Part shown: one piece after another, positions 4,855 to 8,152 of the stretch
Numbering within the stretch: the stretch's first letter is position 1
How the letters are laid out: each line of letters begins with the position of its first letter
Origin: EX4484-2 sp964592095
Lineage (GTDB): Archaea; Altiarchaeota; Altiarchaeia; IMC4; QMZM01
Length of the DNA stretch: 8,152 nucleotides
Assembly: GCA_964592095.1 (NCBI GenBank)
Contig: CAZQER010000050.1
Coordinates: 1-8,152, forward strand
Direction: 5' to 3'
Notes under the pieces: model-generated
Databases searched by the model: none
What the model was told of the DNA's origin: nothing
What the model saw: the letters and a program-made list of their open reading frames with translations, nothing else
Position numbers and translations under genes: made by a program

Positions 4855-5640
4855 ATGCAGGATATGGAGCCTGGGATAAAGGAGGATTTAGAAAGGGTTG
4901 GTATTGCTAATTTAAAAACCCTTGTTGTAACCTCATGGGGGGGTAGGAGATACAAATTTGTTCCAGAGATTGAGCTTACAATAGATTTGTGCAAGAAGAG
5001 GAGGGGGGCACATATGAGCAGATTGGTAGAATCCATCTCCGAGATTATAGAGGAGGAAGCATTAATGCCACATAAATCACTGGAGGAGTTGGAGAGGAGG
5101 ATTCTTGATAGATTAAGGGAGAAACATAATTATAAGAAGGGCAGTATCAGCATGGTTACAGATTTGGTGATAGAGAAAAGTACTCCAGTAACAAAAAAGA
5201 AGACGATGGAGACGCATAAAATTTTAATAGAGGTGTTCAAGGACAATAGAAAATACAAAAAAACGCTTCAGGTTGAGGTTTTGGGTAATACATTATGCCC
5301 GCATGCTATGGAAAAGAGTCATGGAAAATCACATATTCAGAGAGCCAAAGCCATATTAAGAATAAGAACAGATTATGATAAGGATATAGCATTGGAGGAG
5401 ATGGTGGATGTTGTTGAGAAATCGTTTCCGTCTGAGGTTTATACATTACTTAAAATTGAGGATGAGAGATATGTTGTTAATAAGATGTTCAAAAACCCCA
5501 TGTTTGTTGAGGATGTAACGAGGAGCATACTGAAAAATGCAAAAAATAGATTCAAAAACTGCAGGATATGGGTTAGGGTTACTTCAGAGGAGTCCATCCA
5601 TAGGCACAATGTAGTAGCAGAGGGTTCATGTATATCGTGA
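4855..5640 (+). CDS. mptA: GTP cyclohydrolase MptA (FolE2/GCYH-IB superfamily), short form
   Basis: A 261-aa protein; the frame is open further upstream, but the ATG at 4855 avoids the queE overlap and gives the family N-terminus. Family signatures: VGIANLK (15-21), RGAHMSR (50-56), EKSTPVTKK (107-115), LCPHA with C148, SHIQR with H160, NPMFVEDVTR (214-223) and EESIHRHNVVAE (245-256). MptA opens GTP; in Methanocaldococcus the product is 7,8-dihydroneopterin 2',3'-cyclic phosphate, feeding methanopterin and deazaguanine synthesis. The Cys-to-His spacing (C148-H160) is 12, as in bacterial FolE2, whereas the M. jannaschii enzyme as I recall it has a longer insert there and about 315 residues. 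The second cysteine of the usual CPC is H150. Whether this form releases the cyclic phosphate or the triphosphate cannot be read from sequence. Confidence 0.87.
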   Translation: MQDMEPGIKEDLERVGIANLKTLVVTSWGGRRYKFVPEIELTIDLCKKRRGAHMSRLVESISEIIEEEALMPHKSLEELERRILDRLREKHNYKKGSISMVTDLVIEKSTPVTKKKTMETHKILIEVFKDNRKYKKTLQVEVLGNTLCPHAMEKSHGKSHIQRAKAILRIRTDYDKDIALEEMVDVVEKSFPSEVYTLLKIEDERYVVNKMFKNPMFVEDVTRSILKNAKNRFKNCRIWVRVTSEESIHRHNVVAEGSCIS

Positions 5641-5660
5641 TCAAAAATTAAATATGAAAA

Positions 5661-6560
5661 ATGAATTATAGAGATATAAAAAAAAGCATGGATAGGGGGC
5701 CAAGAGACTTCAAATCCCGTGTAGTTGAAAAGGAAGGGAATGTTATGTTTGTGGCGGAAAGGAACGTTGTAACAACACACCCGATGAATTCTATAAAGAA
5801 TGTTGCCAAGTTGATGAAAGAACATGACTTCAGGAGGATTCCCGTAACCGATGCGGGAACTAAAAGATTGGAGGGGTTGGCGGTGGCGATAGATATTCTT
5901 GATTTTCTTGGTGGTGGTAGAAAATACAACATAATACTCAAGGACTATAATGGAAATTTTCTATCTGCAATAAATTGCCCAATAAGCAAGATAATGGCTA
6001 ATGCCATGTATGTTGAAAAAAAAGACAAGATTGATGATGTTATAGAGATAATGATGAATAAAAGAACCAGCGCCATTCCCATAGTGGATAATATAGAGAA
6101 TAGAAAAGTAATTGCTATTGTAACAGAGAGAGATATCTTACCAACGGGAGATGAATTTGGGATATCTGTGAGGGAATCTATGCGTAAAAAATGTATAACA
6201 TCTAGTCTTGGTATGAGGATATCTGATGTATCCAAGATTATGGTAAGAAATAGATTGAGGAGGCTTCCGGTAATCCTTGAGGATAGATTGGTTGGTATTG
6301 TTACTGTATTTGATGTTCTTAAATTCATAGGCTATGGGGAATTTAAAGGAGTTAGAGGAAGTTCTGTTGAGGAGATATTAGATGAGAGGGTGGAAGGGAT
6401 AATGGAGAAAGATGTTGTAACTGTTAGTCCAGACCAGGATATTGCGGAGGTATCAACATTAATTAAGAAAACGGGTTATGGTGGGTTTCCAGTAATAGAA
6501 GATACTGTGTTGATTGGTATAATAACAAGCAGTGATGTAATAAGGAGCATATATTCCTAA
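5661..6560 (+). CDS. Protein with four CBS domains
   Basis: A 299-aa protein made almost wholly of four CBS repeats after a 30-residue lead: about 32-88 (VVTTHPMNSIKNVAKLM...FRRIPVTDAG), 108-160 (ISKIMANAMYVEKKDKIDDV...AIPIVD), 168-225 (VRESMRKKCITSSLGMRISDV...RRLPVI) and 242-297 (VEGIMEKDVVTVSPDQDIAEV...GGFPVI). Each keeps the hydrophobic strand, hPV/hPI and a GIhT-like turn. Pairs of CBS domains form Bateman modules that bind adenine nucleotides or S-adenosylmethionine. With no catalytic domain it is probably a sensor or regulatory partner. The lead segment and GGGRKYN after the first repeat are typical of a common archaeal family of unassigned role. It begins 20 nt after mptA on the same strand and is probably co-transcribed, but no functional link to preQ0 can be shown. 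An ATG at 5653 in another frame stops after five codons. Confidence 0.88.
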   Translation: MNYRDIKKSMDRGPRDFKSRVVEKEGNVMFVAERNVVTTHPMNSIKNVAKLMKEHDFRRIPVTDAGTKRLEGLAVAIDILDFLGGGRKYNIILKDYNGNFLSAINCPISKIMANAMYVEKKDKIDDVIEIMMNKRTSAIPIVDNIENRKVIAIVTERDILPTGDEFGISVRESMRKKCITSSLGMRISDVSKIMVRNRLRRLPVILEDRLVGIVTVFDVLKFIGYGEFKGVRGSSVEEILDERVEGIMEKDVVTVSPDQDIAEVSTLIKKTGYGGFPVIEDTVLIGIITSSDVIRSIYS

Positions 6561-6568
6561 AATGATGG

Positions 6569-6600
6569 TATTTATCTTTCATTCCATATAATATAAATAA
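6569..6600 (+). promoter_or_regulatory. Probable promoter of the AAA+ gene
   Basis: The 50-nt gap before the AAA+ ATG is almost pure A/T. TATTTATC at 6569-6576 sits about 38 nt upstream and would give a start site near 6599. A second box (TATAATATAAATAA, 6587-6600) is closer and would imply a leaderless start or none. A separate transcript from the CBS gene is plausible but not certain. Confidence 0.35.
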
Positions 6601-6610
6601 AATAATAAAG

Positions 6611-8059
6611 ATGTATCTTGACGAGATAGAAACAACAAAAGACATTGAAATACCAAAAAGACCTATAGATAGGATTATTGGGCAGGATAAGGCGGTTGAG
6701 AAGGTAAAGAGTGCAATAAAACAAAGACGCCATCTTCTTCTTGTGGGTCCTCCAGGTATTGGAAAATCTATGCTTGCTCAGGCAATGGCAATGGAGTTAC
6801 CAAAACCGAATGAGGAGATAAGGGTAAGGCACAATCCAAGTAGTCCAGAAAGACCAATATTGGAGGTTGTATCCAAAGAGGCTATAGAAAAAGAGAAAAA
6901 AGGGATGATAGAGGGCAATATTGTATCTCCATTGGAGGTTCCTACATTTGTTGCGGAGCAGTTGGGGTTTAGATGTAGTAGCTGTGGTGAGATAAGCAAG
7001 AGTAGTGAAAAGATTTGTCCAAGATGTGGTAGTAATAAATATTGTAGAAAGGTGTGGAACAGGAGAACCTCTCCATTTGGTGATATTATCACAGAGGTTT
7101 TTGAAATGGATATAGAAAAGCCAGAAAAGGAGGTTCAGACAACGCAGGTTGGTAGAGATGGTGAAGAGATAACAATCATTTATAGGCGCATCGGTGATGA
7201 TAGGGTATGTGTTTTGGATCAAGGGATTGTTGATAGAGAAAGGGTTAATGAAAAGAAACAATACAAGGTTTTGGTGCCAATAGATAGGGTACCCTTTGTT
7301 CATGCCACCGGGGCATCTGAAACAGAGCTTTTGGGCGATGTTAGGCATGACCCCTATGGAAGCCACCCAGAGATTGGAACACCGGACTATAGCAGGGTTA
7401 TCCCCGGAGCAATACATGAAGCGCATGAGGGTGTTCTTTTTATAGATGAGTTGCCACATATGCGATATTTACAGAATTTCATTTTAACTGCAATGCAGGA
7501 TAAAAAATTTTCCATAATTGGTAGAAATCCACACTCTGCTGGAGCATCTGTCAAGGTGGAGGATGTGCCATGTGATTTTATTTTCGTTGGTGCTTGTAAT
7601 ATGCGTGATTTAAATGACATATTACCTCCACTTAGATCTAGAATCATTGGAAATGGTTATGAAATTCTTTTAGAGACAACCATGCCATATAATGAGGAGA
7701 ATTGTATGAAAATGGCAAGGTTTGTTGCTCAGGAGATTCATGATGATGGCAGAATCCCTCCCGCTACAAGAGAGGCTATTGAGGAAATAATAAATGAATC
7801 CAAAAGGCGTGCTCAGATAGTGGATGGTGTCAGAAATGCCCTATCATTAAGGTTAAGGGAACTTGGTGGATTGATAAGACGGGCTGGGGACAAGGCAATA
7901 TTGGAGGGTTCGGAGGTGATAGATAGAAAACATGTTGTTAAGAGTATTGAAGAGGTAAAACCAATAGAGTATCAGATAAAGGAGAGGTATGGCTCCGTAT
8001 GGGAAGGGTATAATATGGATACGGTAGGATATTATAGAGACAATAAAGGGTATAGATGA
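6611..8059 (+). CDS. Lon-like AAA+ ATPase with zinc-ribbon insert, no protease domain
   Basis: A 482-aa ATPase resembling the ATPase half of archaeal LonB. After IIGQDKAVEKV (22-32) comes Walker A GPPGIGKS (46-53). A zinc ribbon follows with C122-x2-C125 and C136-x2-C139, then Walker B VLFIDE (275-280), sensor 1 at N330 (GACNMRDL), and the arginine-bearing PPLRSRI (339-345) with R342 and R344. A helical lid with QIVDGVRNALSLRLRELGGLIRRAG closes the module. The protein ends shortly after, so the serine-lysine protease domain of Lon is missing, and no transmembrane segment of the LonB kind is seen; the insert between Walker A and B is soluble and carries the zinc ribbon instead. It is likely a cytoplasmic, ATP-driven remodelling factor that needs a partner for proteolysis, or none. 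The motifs look complete for ATP hydrolysis. It starts 50 nt after the CBS gene. Confidence 0.85.
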   Translation: MYLDEIETTKDIEIPKRPIDRIIGQDKAVEKVKSAIKQRRHLLLVGPPGIGKSMLAQAMAMELPKPNEEIRVRHNPSSPERPILEVVSKEAIEKEKKGMIEGNIVSPLEVPTFVAEQLGFRCSSCGEISKSSEKICPRCGSNKYCRKVWNRRTSPFGDIITEVFEMDIEKPEKEVQTTQVGRDGEEITIIYRRIGDDRVCVLDQGIVDRERVNEKKQYKVLVPIDRVPFVHATGASETELLGDVRHDPYGSHPEIGTPDYSRVIPGAIHEAHEGVLFIDELPHMRYLQNFILTAMQDKKFSIIGRNPHSAGASVKVEDVPCDFIFVGACNMRDLNDILPPLRSRIIGNGYEILLETTMPYNEENCMKMARFVAQEIHDDGRIPPATREAIEEIINESKRRAQIVDGVRNALSLRLRELGGLIRRAGDKAILEGSEVIDRKHVVKSIEEVKPIEYQIKERYGSVWEGYNMDTVGYYRDNKGYR

Positions 8060-8062
8060 GGG

Positions 8063-8074
8063 GTTATAATTATA
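8063..8074 (+). promoter_or_regulatory. A/T box after the AAA+ gene, possible promoter
   Basis: GTTATAATTATA follows the AAA+ stop by 3 nt. It contains the palindrome TATAATTATA (8065-8074). Typical spacing would give a start site near 8093, just before the possible gene at the window edge. The match is short and the call is tentative. Confidence 0.3.
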
Positions 8075-8103
8075 GTTAGTGAGGAGAGTAATCCTGCTTA
8101 AGT

Positions 8104-8152
8104 TTGGAGTTTCTTGATTCGTGGGATAAAGAGCTAAAGAAGATGAACCAGG
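8104..8152 (+). CDS. Possible 5' end of a further gene, truncated by the window
   Basis: From TTG at 8104 a frame stays open to the edge and would read M/LEFLDSWDKELKKMNQ, a charged amphipathic helix of protein-like composition. An in-frame TAA at 8089 limits how far upstream the start can be. ATG at 8143 is an alternative start in the same frame. An A/T box at 8063-8074 is suitably placed as a promoter. Sixteen codons are too few to name a family. Confidence 0.35.
   Translation, partial: MEFLDSWDKELKKMNQ

Noticed and set aside
6797..7459. 220-aa open frame on the minus strand
   Set aside because: It lies wholly within the AAA+ gene, is rich in Phe, Tyr, Trp and Cys in a pattern typical of an antisense frame, and shows no domain. 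The sense protein has complete motifs.

Overview
The window looks like chromosomal DNA from an AT-rich euryarchaeon, probably a methanogen or a close relative. The evidence is an archaeal ribosomal protein L40e, an archaeal-type GTP cyclohydrolase (MptA), and the preQ0 genes that feed archaeosine. A carbamoyl-phosphate synthase large subunit that stops at the half-way point (as in Methanocaldococcus), a tRNA with a bulge-helix-bulge intron and no encoded CCA, TATA-like boxes, and starts mostly without Shine-Dalgarno sequences point the same way. The genus cannot be fixed from the sequence alone.

Layout. (1) Positions 1-95: an unexplained edge segment, about 50% G+C by hand count over 1-70, against about 30% in the next stretch counted. 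(2) Minus strand, 96-1498: rpl40e (52 aa), then a membrane-anchored OB-fold protein whose stop overlaps the start of a Cas4/RecB-like nuclease with four FeS-type cysteines. No CRISPR array and no other cas gene is visible. (3) 1499-1600: a divergent promoter region with a tandem repeat and a perfect 8-bp inverted repeat. (4) Plus strand, 1601-3013: carB1, the N-terminal half only. (5) 3043-3135: initiator tRNA-Met interrupted by an 18-nt intron after position 37. (6) 3203-5640: queD-queC-queE-mptA, packed with two ATGA overlaps and one 10-nt gap. (7) 5661-6560: a protein with four CBS domains. (8) 6611-8059: a Lon-like AAA+ ATPase with a zinc-ribbon insert and no protease domain. (9) From about 8104: the possible start of another gene that runs off the window.

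How the genes fit together. MptA opens the GTP ring, QueD makes 6-carboxytetrahydropterin, QueE makes 7-carboxy-7-deazaguanine and QueC makes preQ0. One small operon therefore covers GTP to preQ0, the base that archaea put at tRNA position 15 and convert to archaeosine. The tRNA just upstream has G15 and C48, the pair that archaeosine stabilises. The CBS protein and the AAA+ ATPase probably sense nucleotides and remodel proteins, but nothing here ties them to the tRNA pathway.

I see no clear novel defence system. The points most worth a second look are the intron in the initiator tRNA, the short FolE2-like form of MptA next to queDCE, the OB-fold/Cas4-like pair, the split carB and the protease-less Lon-like ATPase.
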